From the NCBI RefSeq assembly GCF_001591665.1, contig NZ_BCVI01000025.1, positions 24,760 through 88,759 of the forward strand: DNA of 64,000 bases, given 5' to 3'. Both the position numbers and the translations under genes were made by a program. Below, piece after piece: positions 17,501-26,045 of this stretch. Origin of the DNA: Neobacillus soli NBRC 102451 (lineage in GTDB: Bacteria; Bacillota; Bacilli; Bacillales; Cytobacillaceae). Position 1 is the first letter of the stretch, and each line of letters begins with the position of its first letter. The notes under the pieces were generated by a model. The model worked only from the letters and a program-made list of their open reading frames with translations, searched no databases and was not told where the DNA came from.

Positions 17501-18784
17501 ATCACAGAATATCCTACTGAAAGGATATTTTGTTATATTGAGCTAAGTAAAGCTTTCGGTGACGGGAGCCCACAACATGCTATATTTTTTACTCAACATG
17601 CCTTGGAGATTTCAAAACAAAATAACATTAATCAAGATGAACTAATGGTAAAGGCATTAGGCGAACATATGGTTGCTCTATGGATGGCAGGGGAAATTAA
17701 TAGGATTTATCCTTATTACGAAGAAATGGTACTTCGATTATTAGAGGCTGATAAAAATAAAGATGCCTGGAAAATTCTTTTTGTTGCTTTTGGACATGTT
17801 TCTGGGTTCTTGTCGTCAATGATTGCAACAGGAAAACCGCCTGCTGGAATAAGAGGTGGAGAAGAGTATGCAGCACCAACTAGGGGATTTTTTATTGTTC
17901 ATCATCCATTACTGGTAAATATATATGATCCATCCAATGATTGGTTTTTAGCTGCCCATTTAAGTATGGCTGCAGAGGCGCTTGGGTTTATAGACGAAGC
18001 AGAAAAATGGATAGTAAAAAGTTTTGATATAGCTCTTGAAAGGGGAAATATAAGAGGCATTAGTTTACTTGGAACACAGGCAATTGATTATTTGATCCGC
18101 ATAAATAATTTTTCGCTTTCTCTTGATATTGCTATAGAAACTGAAACAATGTTTGAATTACGTAACCGAGGAAAGGAATATGATGCCAACGCGGAATTAG
18201 TTATCGGTTTACGTTCGGATATGGCTTGGGCAATGATAGAGGAACGTGCAGCTGAATTAGCGGTAATTCCAGCAGTATTAACACTATTAAAAGCTAAGTA
18301 TAATTCATCTTCAGAAGTTACTGAGTTATCAGAGCAGTTAATTAGTACCTGTAAACAAATGCAAATCATATCTCCGATACCAAAATTTTGGAATTCCTTA
18401 GCCGAAACAATAGGAACCATTTTTTCTGAAGATTTAACTTTCAATCAATTTATTAATTTAAGTAAATTTCACAACCAACGTAGTCTGCAATTTTTATGTT
18501 ATATAGGTGCGACTTTAGTTGCTTTGCCAGCTGATGCCTTAAAAATTTATAAAGCGTTTGAGCAATTTATAGAAGGTCGATATATAGGACTGGGAAAGTT
18601 GTATAATAATAACATACTACCGTTTATTTTGGAATACTGGACCACTCAATTGAATAAAAATAGTTTTCTTTTTTCTCATCAAGATTACATACAAACACGG
18701 TTAAATGATTGTAGGAAAGTACCCCAAAACCAACAACTTTCACAAATTTTAAAAGTTATTGAATTTGGCTTAAAAATACATTAA
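14591..18784 (+). CDS. Avs-like STAND NTPase with N-terminal Cap4/DUF4297-type nuclease
   Basis: A probable anti-phage sensor of about 1,397 residues. The N-terminus has GYVYQ, LELERGEDVDIV and LEQIKHR in the first 80 residues, the E-D-QxK pattern of DUF4297/Cap4 double-strand DNA nucleases. Walker A GNLGSGKT is near residue 355 and Walker B NSLIILDDVPRL near 424, followed by a winged-helix-like STAND section. Residues 760-1397 are helical repeats (TPR-like), which in Avs proteins recognise phage proteins. The order effector-NTPase-repeats matches Avs. ATG 14591 is preferred over 14519 because GAGGT lies seven bases upstream. The gene is monocistronic. The Avs subtype and trigger cannot be told from sequence. 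Confidence 0.72.
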   Translation: MDSFKTVRDRDAWATIRGYVYQVDLTIDRWIDLKDNDLLELERGEDVDIVSEAITSTGAQRNRILEQIKHRDKNITLRSSEAIEAMVSFYDHLQYNTGKKLVFRFITNAKISTERPALFHDKVAGISVWEKLRTGTEKENKITERLKNIREFLKLTSRPSAIGVTLWNNWIKFIKKSNDEVLMKFIKNFEWSSSNTPFQRLEEKIQKKLVDLHIVTNLEEGGKLYRKLFLHVFKKLSQPGIKKLSKEELFAQKEMNFIDKNDIQLLNNLHEIWKILDLRVHDLENKVQFHVEQFSKFDDEIEKLKTEVGFQATIDRSVQRPELNVPILDNVIPRSESVKLFVEKLQQHTWCAIYGNLGSGKTNLAMLIANEVEECIAWIRLRDLNPKQAALRIDDILVALSGKTPKSDWNDWYKDVSATLPRNSLIILDDVPRLNGASPLDEHLKILVRAFHEKGLKVLSTSAYPLPITLIQDVPNGIIGNHEVPNFTIDEIKNMLILYGAPQILVDNEKFIGLLIALTERHPVLLTAATRYLQERRWSLDNDNLQALFQGEYRQGLNDLIQNELINKLEDESTRELLYRLTLVKGSFSMHEVQEISQISPIIGAPFEKINKAKGLWIQNDTATTYLVSPLLYTIGPLNLQAETKKNTHFILGKGIIQKRYIHPIEGAKAIHHFVSAEAYKEAAMTLISSLDQLEVNKAYSDEWGFSLMWYSAPLPEQMDLHSKMLLRTKQIMVLIKMEKDVNHLIKELEEMIEQIGNTDSTAKFISLYLANYYVDKDPLKATKFLIKGLSGFYQPNSQSENDLGELSVHPVTIIWIAGVLLKSSHDIIDWLEMISSIPGRLLEVASKSEIAPECCMKICDQIWLDELNKGENDREWNQVINVLEKVKHVSNELGLTLLWACAVRAQIIVLAEYKDDLKAATLLAEESIKFYPNEPVVRFLIQGILGKQFVFKSRYSDAITNLTEALKSEITEYPTERIFCYIELSKAFGDGSPQHAIFFTQHALEISKQNNINQDELMVKALGEHMVALWMAGEINRIYPYYEEMVLRLLEADKNKDAWKILFVAFGHVSGFLSSMIATGKPPAGIRGGEEYAAPTRGFFIVHHPLLVNIYDPSNDWFLAAHLSMAAEALGFIDEAEKWIVKSFDIALERGNIRGISLLGTQAIDYLIRINNFSLSLDIAIETETMFELRNRGKEYDANAELVIGLRSDMAWAMIEERAAELAVIPAVLTLLKAKYNSSSEVTELSEQLISTCKQMQIISPIPKFWNSLAETIGTIFSEDLTFNQFINLSKFHNQRSLQFLCYIGATLVALPADALKIYKAFEQFIEGRYIGLGKLYNNNILPFILEYWTTQLNKNSFLFSHQDYIQTRLNDCRKVPQNQQLSQILKVIEFGLKIH

Positions 18785-19352
18785 ATATAGTAGGGTTAAT
18801 AAAGTGTTATAATAGTTCCTTTCGTTCCGCATGCTTCTAGGACTAACCCGACAGATTTGTTGAAAAGAAGGAATCACTATAATAAAATAGCATTTTTAAA
18901 TTCATTTTTGGGGATTTCCTTTTCAACACGAATTAAACAGATTAACTAGTGGTCTTTTGTTAAACTAATCGTTGCGAAGTTCAATAAAAAGTTAAAAAAC
19001 AGCCTGTATCAATGTTTCGTGGTAATCAATGATACAGGCTTTATCTATCGAGATTTATTTGTCTTAATATATTTATTTAACTTTTAGGTCCTTCTATTTA
19101 AAAAATACTGAATAAATTGTAAAAATTTACACATATTTGTAAAGCTTTGCTTACTGTACTAACCTCCCTAAGTTGAATAGGAATTTGATATATATTCCAA
19201 ATACTTATTGTGGGAAATTCCTGTGAAACCCCTTCCTAATGTAAATGAAAAAATATTAATCTGTTTAAAAAAATTGAAAAGGAGGACCAACCATAAAAAT
19301 GTTAATGTTATTTGGAAAACAATTGTTCGGGAGGATATAATAGTTTATTTGT
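18785..19352. other. gene-free stretch downstream of the Avs-like gene
   Basis: It contains a hairpin at 19001-19040 (AGCCTGTATCA pairing with TGATACAGGCT, then TTATCT), which may end transcription from the Avs-like gene or its neighbour. An 89-codon frame at 19208-19477 is not called a gene: its middle is made of the 22-bp inverted repeat and it has no clear ribosome site. Confidence 0.5.
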
Positions 19353-19405
19353 TAAAGCGTTATGGAGGGTTAAATCTGAATTTTTTAACCCTCCATAACG
19401 CTTTA
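19353..19405. repeat. perfect 22-bp inverted repeat built on the TTTAACCCTCCA motif
   Basis: Left arm 19353-19374 and right arm 19384-19405 are exact reverse complements, with a nine-base loop. Each arm contains TGGAGGGTTAAA or its complement, the same word that occurs twice over the promoter at 6494-6542. The right arm is not followed by a T run, so it is not a standard terminator. It may be a regulator binding site or a replication/transfer hairpin. Confidence 0.7.
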
Positions 19406-19561
19406 GAAATACATAAATATAATGAAATTTTATTATTGGGCTACTTAAGTATTAGGGCTGAACGGATATTTGAATAAAAGAAGTCAGAAGGTTGGCGCTG
19501 GTCTCATTGATTTAGGTGTAAACTTTTAAAAATTGGTTATCCTCAAGTAAGAGGTGTTGTA

Positions 19562-19822
19562 ATGAAAATTGAAAATCCACATTTTATTATTGAACCAGTT
19601 GAAGGAACTCCATTTGCGGTAACCGGATCTTCAACTGCTGATTCGATTGTTAGTGTAACAATTGATGGGAATGTGTGTGAAATATATTTATCGGTAAAAG
19701 ATGATTGGAAAATCATAGGAGTATTAAGTCCATTAGGTACAGAATATGATAAAGAAGATTTGAGGCTGAAGCTGCTAAGCCATCCAAAATTACGTCTTCA
19801 TTATTTAACGGGAGGCAATTAA
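19562..19822 (+). CDS. hypothetical protein, paralogue of the 20801 gene
   Basis: An 86-residue protein: MKIENPHFIIEPVEGTPFAV, a beta-rich middle with a DDW (VKDDWKIIGVL), and a final HPKLRLHYLTGG. The product of 20801-21061 shares MKI--P-FI-EP, the D-W--I--VL core and HPKLRL. AAGAGGTG precedes the ATG. The two may be alleles of a small immunity-like or adaptor family, but I do not recognise it. Confidence 0.55.
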   Translation: MKIENPHFIIEPVEGTPFAVTGSSTADSIVSVTIDGNVCEIYLSVKDDWKIIGVLSPLGTEYDKEDLRLKLLSHPKLRLHYLTGGN

Positions 19823-19834
19823 TGGGGGATTGGG

Positions 19835-20026
19835 ATGACCAAATTGTTCGGAAAACTTAAGCTAGGAGATAAGGAATATTTTATGCATGATGAACACGAC
19901 AAGATAGTTTTTAAGGATAACTCAAATGAAGGTGTAAAGGTCGACTTTTCATTTAGCAAGGACGAAAAAAAAATTAAACTTGCAAAACATGGCTGGCGTG
20001 AGTTCTGGACTAAATTGTTCAGGTAA
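19835..20026 (+). CDS. small hypothetical protein
   Basis: A 63-residue basic protein (MTKLFGKLKLGDKEYFMHDE, later GWREFWTKLFR) with two repeated K/F/W-rich ends. GGGGGATTGGG lies just upstream of the ATG, and the gene follows the previous one by 12 bases, so they are probably co-transcribed. The function is unknown. Confidence 0.5.
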   Translation: MTKLFGKLKLGDKEYFMHDEHDKIVFKDNSNEGVKVDFSFSKDEKKIKLAKHGWREFWTKLFR

Positions 20027-20800
20027 AACCGAATTTGAAGGTTTGATAAATATTTTATTTAGAAGGTGGAAAAATTAGGATTATTCCATTGGATTAGGTA
20101 AATAGTATTTTAAATGTTATCTCGTTACAAAGAACAGCGGTAATTATTGGGGCTTATCCAAATTTAACTAAGATGAACAGGCTTAAACTATCCGATAAAT
20201 GCTGACAATATTATTTTATTTATAGAGAATAGTACCTTCGCAATGGAAACCAACTTTATACATTTTATTTTTTGATATTAGGTTCAATTCGTTCAACCTT
20301 ATCTTTCATTTCATCGAGGCTTGCAACTAGATTAATTAGATCCACAACAATCATCAGCTTATTGTATAAATCGTCTTCAATAACCATGTTTAAGATGCCT
20401 AAAACTTTGGACTTGTTAAAGCAATTTCTTCCTTTCTTACAAAGTCAATTATAATTTACACCTCTTTTTAATTTCATATTTACCATCCTTTTAAAAATAT
20501 AAAATAATATGTTGTTAAAATAGTGAAAAAAGTGCTGTATTCATAATTGATATCACATTCTCGTACCGAATACTGACTACTTCTTTAGAGGAATTGTGAA
20601 GTCATAACTACCAAATCAAGAAATAATGTAAATTTGGTTGACAAGCAAACAAAAATTGTAAATAGTGGTGGGTTTATTTTTATGGTTAACTCTCCATGGA
20701 GAATTTTTTATTTTTAAATATATCAAATCCTAAAGACCATCTAAATTAAATATAAACGAAATCGAAAGACATCATTCATCATACGAGGAGTGTAGAAGAG
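20027..20800. other. gene-poor gap
   Basis: About 770 bases without an intact gene. A 40-codon minus-strand frame at 20265-20387 (MVIEDDLYNKLMIVVDLINL) has no ribosome site and may be a fragment. Near 20695 the palindromic word TCTCCATGGAGA lies in AT-rich DNA and may be regulatory. Confidence 0.45.
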
Positions 20801-21061
20801 ATGAAGATTGATGATCCATATTTTATTGTTGAACCAGATAAAGAAGGTGTACCATTTATTTCTAGTTCCCATAATTTTGCCGATGCGATATTAAGAGTAA
20901 AAATCAACAGTATTGAATGTGATGTTTTCGTTCTGACAAGAGATGGGTGGGAAATAAGTGAAGTTTTACATCCAGGGAATATTGATATGGATTACGAGGA
21001 ATTACGAAAAGCTCTACTAACTCATCCAAAGTTAAGACTATTGGCATTAGTAGGGGGATAA
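20801..21061 (+). CDS. hypothetical protein, paralogue of the 19562 gene
   Basis: An 86-residue protein, MKIDDPYFIVEPDKEGVPFI, with a DGWEISEVL core and a C-terminal HPKLRLLALVGG. Clear similarity to the 19562-19822 product over the full length makes them paralogues about 1.2 kb apart. ACGAGGAGTG is upstream of the ATG. The function is unknown. Confidence 0.55.
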   Translation: MKIDDPYFIVEPDKEGVPFISSSHNFADAILRVKINSIECDVFVLTRDGWEISEVLHPGNIDMDYEELRKALLTHPKLRLLALVGG

Positions 21062-21119
21062 TAAAATTTTTTGAAAAAATAAGTAGAAATAGGGGGTCGA
21101 ATACTTGCGATTTTAACTG

Positions 21120-21147
21120 AAGGAATAACCTTAGGCTATTCCTTTTT
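21120..21147 (+). terminator. hairpin terminator
   Basis: AAGGAATA pairs with TATTCCTT, followed by TTTT. It lies between two convergent small genes. Confidence 0.6.
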
Positions 21148-21180
21148 TGTATCTTTATCTTTGTATTGAGGGTTAAACAA

Positions 21181-21357
21181 TTATTTATTACGATTTTCCA
21201 TAAAAGATTTATAGAACTCTTCAACATCTTTTAAAGGAGAATTTTCAAGTTCTTCCCAAAAGCGGTGTGAAGCTTTCGGGATTTGTTTACCACTAAATGT
21301 AATGTCGTCTTTAATAATTTCTTTTAATTCACTGATCATTTGCTGTTTTTTATCCAT
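21181..21357 (-). CDS. small hypothetical protein
   Basis: A 58-residue helical protein, MDKKQQMISELKEIIKDDIT. The start at 21357 was chosen because GGAGGTGAATAAA lies just upstream; the longer frame to 21438 has no such site. It resembles short bacterial proteins of unknown role, with a charged C-terminus (EEFYKSFMENRNK). Confidence 0.55.
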   Translation of the reverse strand: MDKKQQMISELKEIIKDDITFSGKQIPKASHRFWEELENSPLKDVEEFYKSFMENRNK

Positions 21358-21627
21358 TTTATTCACCTCCAAGGGATAGATTACCAAACTTGGAACTGCG
21401 GGTCTATTGAAAAGGGAAATAAATACATTAGTTAGCAAGGTTTTTTGGATATGAAATTTAATAATTAAAATTTACGGAAAACGACCGTTTAATTGATATA
21501 TTTTCAAACAATTTAAAATGGCTAATTTTTGAACTTATTTTTAAAAAAATGTACGAAAAACGATGCGAAAAATAAATTGTCCGTAAGAATTTATATTTAC
21601 CCTTATTCGGACAAAATGGAGAAAAAT

Positions 21628-21940
21628 ATGAAATTAGGATATGCAAGGGTTTCAACTGATGATCAGGATATGCTGATGCAAATAAAACGCTAAAGGCTGC
21701 AGGGGTAAAAAGTTGAAAATAATTTAAAGAACAGTATCGGGAATTAAAAAAGACCGCCCGCAATTAAACGAGCTGCTTAAATATACTCGACCGGGCGATG
21801 AGATTGTTGTATTCAAGCACGATCGTATCAGACGCAGTTTAATGTATTTGGAGGAGCTTGTGGAGGATTTTAATGTAAGAGAAATAGAATTTATTTCTCT
21901 TCATGAAAAAATCGATACAACAACCGCTATGGAAAAATGA
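21628..21940 (+). pseudogene. serine recombinase (resolvase) remnant
   Basis: The remnant begins MKLGYARVSTDDQDMLMQIK, the catalytic-domain start of serine resolvases (YARVST with the active Ser). A stop and frame changes then disrupt it. The middle reappears in another frame as RPQLNELLKYTRPGDEIVVF, and the final part reads IEFISLHEKIDTTTAMEK. Only the catalytic domain is represented; the DNA-binding C-terminal domain is missing. It lies just left of the restriction operon and is probably debris of the event that brought cargo there. Confidence 0.7.
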
Positions 21941-22031
21941 GTTTGAGATAAATTTATATTTTTAGTTATTCTACTATATGGTAATATAGGAAAAAAGGTC
22001 TACTGTAAAATTTTAGCTAAGGAGAATATAA

Positions 22032-22853
22032 ATGCCATTACCTTTAGCAGAACTAAGATATATATTTTCTGACTATGATTTAGCAACACTAAGGCTACCA
22101 CAATTACATGAATATAGATTTCACTTAACTGAAACTAGTATGAGGGATACTAAAGCAGCTGCAGGTAAAGTTAGAACAGCTTTAGCAGGTTTACCACTTT
22201 CTAGGGGACAGAACTGGGTTGATTTAAGAGGAGTTTATGGTTTATCAGATGATGGAAATACAATAAATACAATTGGAAGAGATTTTATTCATTACATTGA
22301 TACACATCATCCATCAGATTTTGCTAAAGAATTTTGGCTTTATCGAGCACTCAGCCAGGCAAGTAATCCAATAACTATTAACGCCCATTTTAACAGAGTA
22401 AAGAATTTACATATTCTTTTAAATAGTATTCCACATGCAAAGGGGAAAACGATATTTAATAACTCACCTACAAGTAATAAAATATTATCTTTATCAGAGC
22501 ACCTGATTCCGTTTCCAAAAGCATTAAAAAAATTTTTTAGTTTACCAAATGAAAAAATTGAGGAGTTTGCTTTATTGACAGACAATGAAATAGATACACT
22601 TATCGCATCTTTAGGACCCACAGAACAAGGATTAGACCCAGTTTTACGTCGAATAAAGGGTTATAAATCTAGAAGTATTGAAAGGAGAATTTACTTTCCA
22701 GCCTCAATGATGATACTTCCAACTGTCATGAGAGTAGAATTAACTGGTATTGGACCTTTAAGAATATACTATCCGTATAGTTACTTTTTTACATATGATC
22801 AATTCATTAACTACTTAAATCAAGTGGGTATATATAATGTACATAATTATTAG
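22032..22853 (+). CDS. unknown first gene of the McrBC-like restriction operon
   Basis: A 273-residue protein encoded 16 bases before the McrB-like gene, AAGGAG upstream, clearly in the same operon. The N-terminus (LAELRYIFSDYDLATLRLPQ) is helical. A beta-rich segment (SIERRIYFPASMMILPTVMR then VELTGIGPLRIYYPYSYFF) is at the C-terminus. No nuclease, ATPase or methyltransferase motif is visible. B. subtilis BsuMI restriction also uses three genes of which one is McrB-like, so this may be a specificity or accessory subunit. That is an analogy, not a detected homology. I do not recognise the family. Confidence 0.6.
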   Translation: MPLPLAELRYIFSDYDLATLRLPQLHEYRFHLTETSMRDTKAAAGKVRTALAGLPLSRGQNWVDLRGVYGLSDDGNTINTIGRDFIHYIDTHHPSDFAKEFWLYRALSQASNPITINAHFNRVKNLHILLNSIPHAKGKTIFNNSPTSNKILSLSEHLIPFPKALKKFFSLPNEKIEEFALLTDNEIDTLIASLGPTEQGLDPVLRRIKGYKSRSIERRIYFPASMMILPTVMRVELTGIGPLRIYYPYSYFFTYDQFINYLNQVGIYNVHNY

Positions 22854-22869
22854 GAGGAAATACTAAAAC

Positions 22870-24228
22870 ATGAAGTTACAAGATTACATAAAAAATACTG
22901 GTCTTTTATTTGACCAACAGCATGTTATTGATTTATACCTTGCACTAAAAACAAACCCCATGGTTATTTTTACTGGTATCTCAGGAAGTGGGAAAACGAA
23001 GCTAGGACAATCTTTCGTAGAATATATGTCTATTGCAACACATACTGTTACCCCGCCGGTACCGGCACCTCCACCACCTTTGTTGGAACCACATAAGTAC
23101 CGGTTCGTTTCTGTTCGCTCTGATTGGTTAGATAATAAAGGACTCTTAGGCTATAATAATCCTCTATTGGGTATCTATAGTTCTACACCTGCAATAGAAC
23201 TGATATTAGATGCCCATAATGAACCAACTGAACCATTTTTTTTAATTTTGGACGAGATGAACCTAGCTAAGGCTGAATACTACTTTTCTGATTTTCTTAG
23301 CGCAATCGAAAGTAGAAAGTTTTCTCCGATTACTGGAAAAATTGAAAGTGAATATATTGAATTACACAAGTCAGGTGAAAGATTGTTAACAAAACAATTT
23401 TCTACAGACACAGAGAAAGAACAAGCGCTAAATGAAATGAGAAGATTACCAGATGATAAATATGTAAATATTTTAACTACTGGTGATAGAATCTATTATG
23501 TTCCAGAAAAAATTACGATTCCACCTAACCTATATATAATTGGCACTGTAAATATTGATGAAACGACATATAGGTTTAGCCCTAAAGTTATTGATAGGGC
23601 TAATGTAATTGAAATGAATGGTGCTCCAATTAAAGATTATTTATCAAACATTATTACAGGGACTCATCATGTGGGTGCAAACTCATATTATGATCATTTA
23701 TTATTTTCTGTTGATGATTTTACTTATGCTAGAGGATTTTATTTCACTAAAACCATTAAAGATATATTAACAGATGCAACCATTGATCAAATAGTTCTTC
23801 AAAATGCAATAAAACATGTTTGGGGTTTACTGGAGAATACACAATTTCGCTTTAGTTATCGTACAACAAATAATTTATTGACTTTTATATACAATGGAGT
23901 AGACCTTGCAAACAACAGTGGTATACCTTACGTTGAGGAATTACTACTCTATTTTATTGATGCTTCTATTCTTATGAAAGTTCTTCCTAGGTTACATGGA
24001 CAAAGAAGACAAATGGAAAAATTACTTATTAATTTACTTTATTTTTGTCATAAGGATTTTAAAGAGGTTCATTATGATGAAATTAAAGCAGAAACAGTTG
24101 TTAATGACTTCAAAGGTTTGGAGAATATGGAATTTGATAACAGTAAATTTCGATTCCCAAGATCAGCGGAAAGGATTTATCGAGTATTAAGTTCTTTGAT
24201 TGAAACAAACTATGGGAGTTTTATTTAA
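22870..24228 (+). CDS. McrB-like AAA+ restriction NTPase
   Basis: A 452-residue AAA+ motor for DNA translocation in a type IV/BsuMI-like restriction complex. Walker A GISGSGKT is at residues 36-43; Walker B FLILDEMNLAKAEYYFSDFL starts near residue 125. IGTVNIDETTYRFSPKVIDR near 224 corresponds to the McrB nucleotide-binding and sensor region (the MNTAD-type signature, here VNIDE). A proline-rich insert (residues 60-73) follows the first helix. No large N-terminal DNA-recognition domain is present; recognition may lie in the first or third gene. The stop overlaps the start of the next gene by one base. Confidence 0.8.
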   Translation: MKLQDYIKNTGLLFDQQHVIDLYLALKTNPMVIFTGISGSGKTKLGQSFVEYMSIATHTVTPPVPAPPPPLLEPHKYRFVSVRSDWLDNKGLLGYNNPLLGIYSSTPAIELILDAHNEPTEPFFLILDEMNLAKAEYYFSDFLSAIESRKFSPITGKIESEYIELHKSGERLLTKQFSTDTEKEQALNEMRRLPDDKYVNILTTGDRIYYVPEKITIPPNLYIIGTVNIDETTYRFSPKVIDRANVIEMNGAPIKDYLSNIITGTHHVGANSYYDHLLFSVDDFTYARGFYFTKTIKDILTDATIDQIVLQNAIKHVWGLLENTQFRFSYRTTNNLLTFIYNGVDLANNSGIPYVEELLLYFIDASILMKVLPRLHGQRRQMEKLLINLLYFCHKDFKEVHYDEIKAETVVNDFKGLENMEFDNSKFRFPRSAERIYRVLSSLIETNYGSFI

Positions 24229-26030
24229 TGGATGAGGCTTTAATTGTAAATAAATTGGAGTTATCCTCAAACTCATTAAAGGTAACAATTACACATTCCG
24301 GTAGCAATTTAGCATCTTTAGAAGAAGTGTTAATCAATTATGATAATATTGACGTTAAATTATTTGGTTTTAAATCTAATGATATGAATTTATTAACAAA
24401 GGCTCCGATTATATATAACCACTCAGATTTGTTGCAAGATATTAAATTCCTTGAGCATACAAGATATAAAATGGAAATTGACCATGGGACTTGTAGTGAT
24501 TTAATTATTATGCCTAAAACTACAAATTATTCTCAATCACCTATTTCTGGTGAGATAGTAAACAAGGACAATTTCTCATTCGTTTTCCTCAATTGGAAAT
24601 CAAATGTTGGAATAGATTCGATTTCTATTTACTCTAATGAAGACCCAATTGTTATACTACCTGTTGAGATTAGAGCAGCAAAATTAAGCTATTTTTCAGA
24701 TTATAAATATATGGTAGATGAAATCATTGCCAAAAGTTCTAATATTCTATGGTCTGATAAATCTATAAGCAGCTTGCCTAATAAAAAGGAAACAGATATT
24801 TCAAATAATTTATTAGAGGATTATTTTTTTATAAAAGCGGCTATGGAGAAAGAATATATTCCTGATTTTTGGAATGTAATTTTACAGAATCCTAAAACTG
24901 CGCTTGATAGAGAGTACAGGAAAGTAAGCATAGGAAACGTAAGTAATTTTAACAATAGAACAATAATGTCTATTATTCAAAATCCTCAAAATCTTGTTAG
25001 AGCAAATATCGGGGCTGCACGTATACCGGCATTAAGAGGGATGCTACCTCAAGAGGTTGAGGATAATAAGCAAATTCTAACTTATGACACAAGTGAAAAT
25101 AGATTTTTAAAATTTTGGTTAAATTATTTGCTAAGTATTCTCAATGAGATCATTAGGATAAGTGATGAAAATACCCTTATGTTCATAGATTCAAAAAGAA
25201 TGTATTCAGAAATTGCACAAATGCTTTCCCATCCTATGTTTCATGATGTGGTGTTAGAGCCCTATATAGAAACTGGTAACCTTACACTTCGGAGGGTGCA
25301 GGGTTACAATGGAATGTTTAAACTTTATCAAGATTTCCAGGCAAAAGGAGCATTGGAATGGGATTCATTATATGAAATGCTATTTAATAAACAAGTAAAG
25401 CCCGTATATGATATCTATGAAATTTGGGTTTTTATCGAGCTAATTAATATTATAAAGAGTCTTTCATTAAGTCCACCCCAAATTGTATTTGGTAAAGGAA
25501 AAAGATTTTTTGAAAAAATATCTGTGCCTTATCACTCATATATCATTGAATTAAATTACCAGAAGGTAATTAAGCATGTGAAGGGTAAAAAAAGTTTAAC
25601 TTCTTATTCAATGAGGATGGATCCTGATTTCTTGGTGAATGTTTTCCGGAATAAACAATTATTAGGTTCTATAGCATTTGATGCAAAATATAAATTCAAA
25701 AGCTTAAACGATATCCTTGTTGTAGGTGAAGAAGATGATGATTTAGAAAACGAAGAAGAAAAAGAAGTCAGGAAGGCAAAAAGAGTTGATTTACTTACAA
25801 TGCATGCATATAAGGATGCTATTAGAGGTGTATTAGGGTCTTATGTTGTGCTTCCAAGCCAGGAGAAGGATATCGAATTGTGGAGTGAAAATGCGCAAAT
25901 TGTCCCATCGGTTGGTGCATTTCCACTTTATCCATCTAATACAGTTGATTCTAGTTTAGATGTTCAACGTGAAAATATTAAAAACTTTATCAAAAAATTC
26001 ATTAATAACTTAAATAGAAAAAGCACCTAA
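24228..26030 (+). CDS. DUF2357-PD-(D/E)XK restriction nuclease (McrC-like)
   Basis: A 600-residue protein, the nuclease partner of the McrB-like gene. The middle (about residues 220-400, including PTALDREYRKVSIGNVSNF-type and ENRFLKFWLNYLLSILNEI words) fits the DUF2357 family. The C-terminal region has SMRMDPDFLVNVF near residue 464 and GSIAFDAKYKFKS near 480-492, the D-D-x-K pattern of PD-(D/E)XK nucleases, with basic residues after. The N-terminal 130 residues are beta-rich and could contact DNA. Translation starts within the upstream stop (TAATG), so it is made together with the motor. The gene ends in a terminator. Confidence 0.75.
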   Translation: MDEALIVNKLELSSNSLKVTITHSGSNLASLEEVLINYDNIDVKLFGFKSNDMNLLTKAPIIYNHSDLLQDIKFLEHTRYKMEIDHGTCSDLIIMPKTTNYSQSPISGEIVNKDNFSFVFLNWKSNVGIDSISIYSNEDPIVILPVEIRAAKLSYFSDYKYMVDEIIAKSSNILWSDKSISSLPNKKETDISNNLLEDYFFIKAAMEKEYIPDFWNVILQNPKTALDREYRKVSIGNVSNFNNRTIMSIIQNPQNLVRANIGAARIPALRGMLPQEVEDNKQILTYDTSENRFLKFWLNYLLSILNEIIRISDENTLMFIDSKRMYSEIAQMLSHPMFHDVVLEPYIETGNLTLRRVQGYNGMFKLYQDFQAKGALEWDSLYEMLFNKQVKPVYDIYEIWVFIELINIIKSLSLSPPQIVFGKGKRFFEKISVPYHSYIIELNYQKVIKHVKGKKSLTSYSMRMDPDFLVNVFRNKQLLGSIAFDAKYKFKSLNDILVVGEEDDDLENEEEKEVRKAKRVDLLTMHAYKDAIRGVLGSYVVLPSQEKDIELWSENAQIVPSVGAFPLYPSNTVDSSLDVQRENIKNFIKKFINNLNRKST

Positions 26031-26045
26031 AAGGTGCTTTTTTAT
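26020..26045. terminator. bidirectional terminator between the convergent restriction and methyltransferase operons
   Basis: AAAGCACCT pairs with AGGTGCTTT, with A-rich left and T-rich right sides. It overlaps the ends of both converging operons. Confidence 0.75.

Noticed and set aside
19208..19477. 89-codon plus-strand frame over the inverted repeat
   Set aside because: Its middle is simply the two arms of the 22-bp repeat translated, and no ribosome site is present.
20265..20387. 40-codon minus-strand frame MVIEDDLYNKLMIVV
   Set aside because: Helical and plausible, but there is no ribosome site and no upstream promoter; kept as possible debris.
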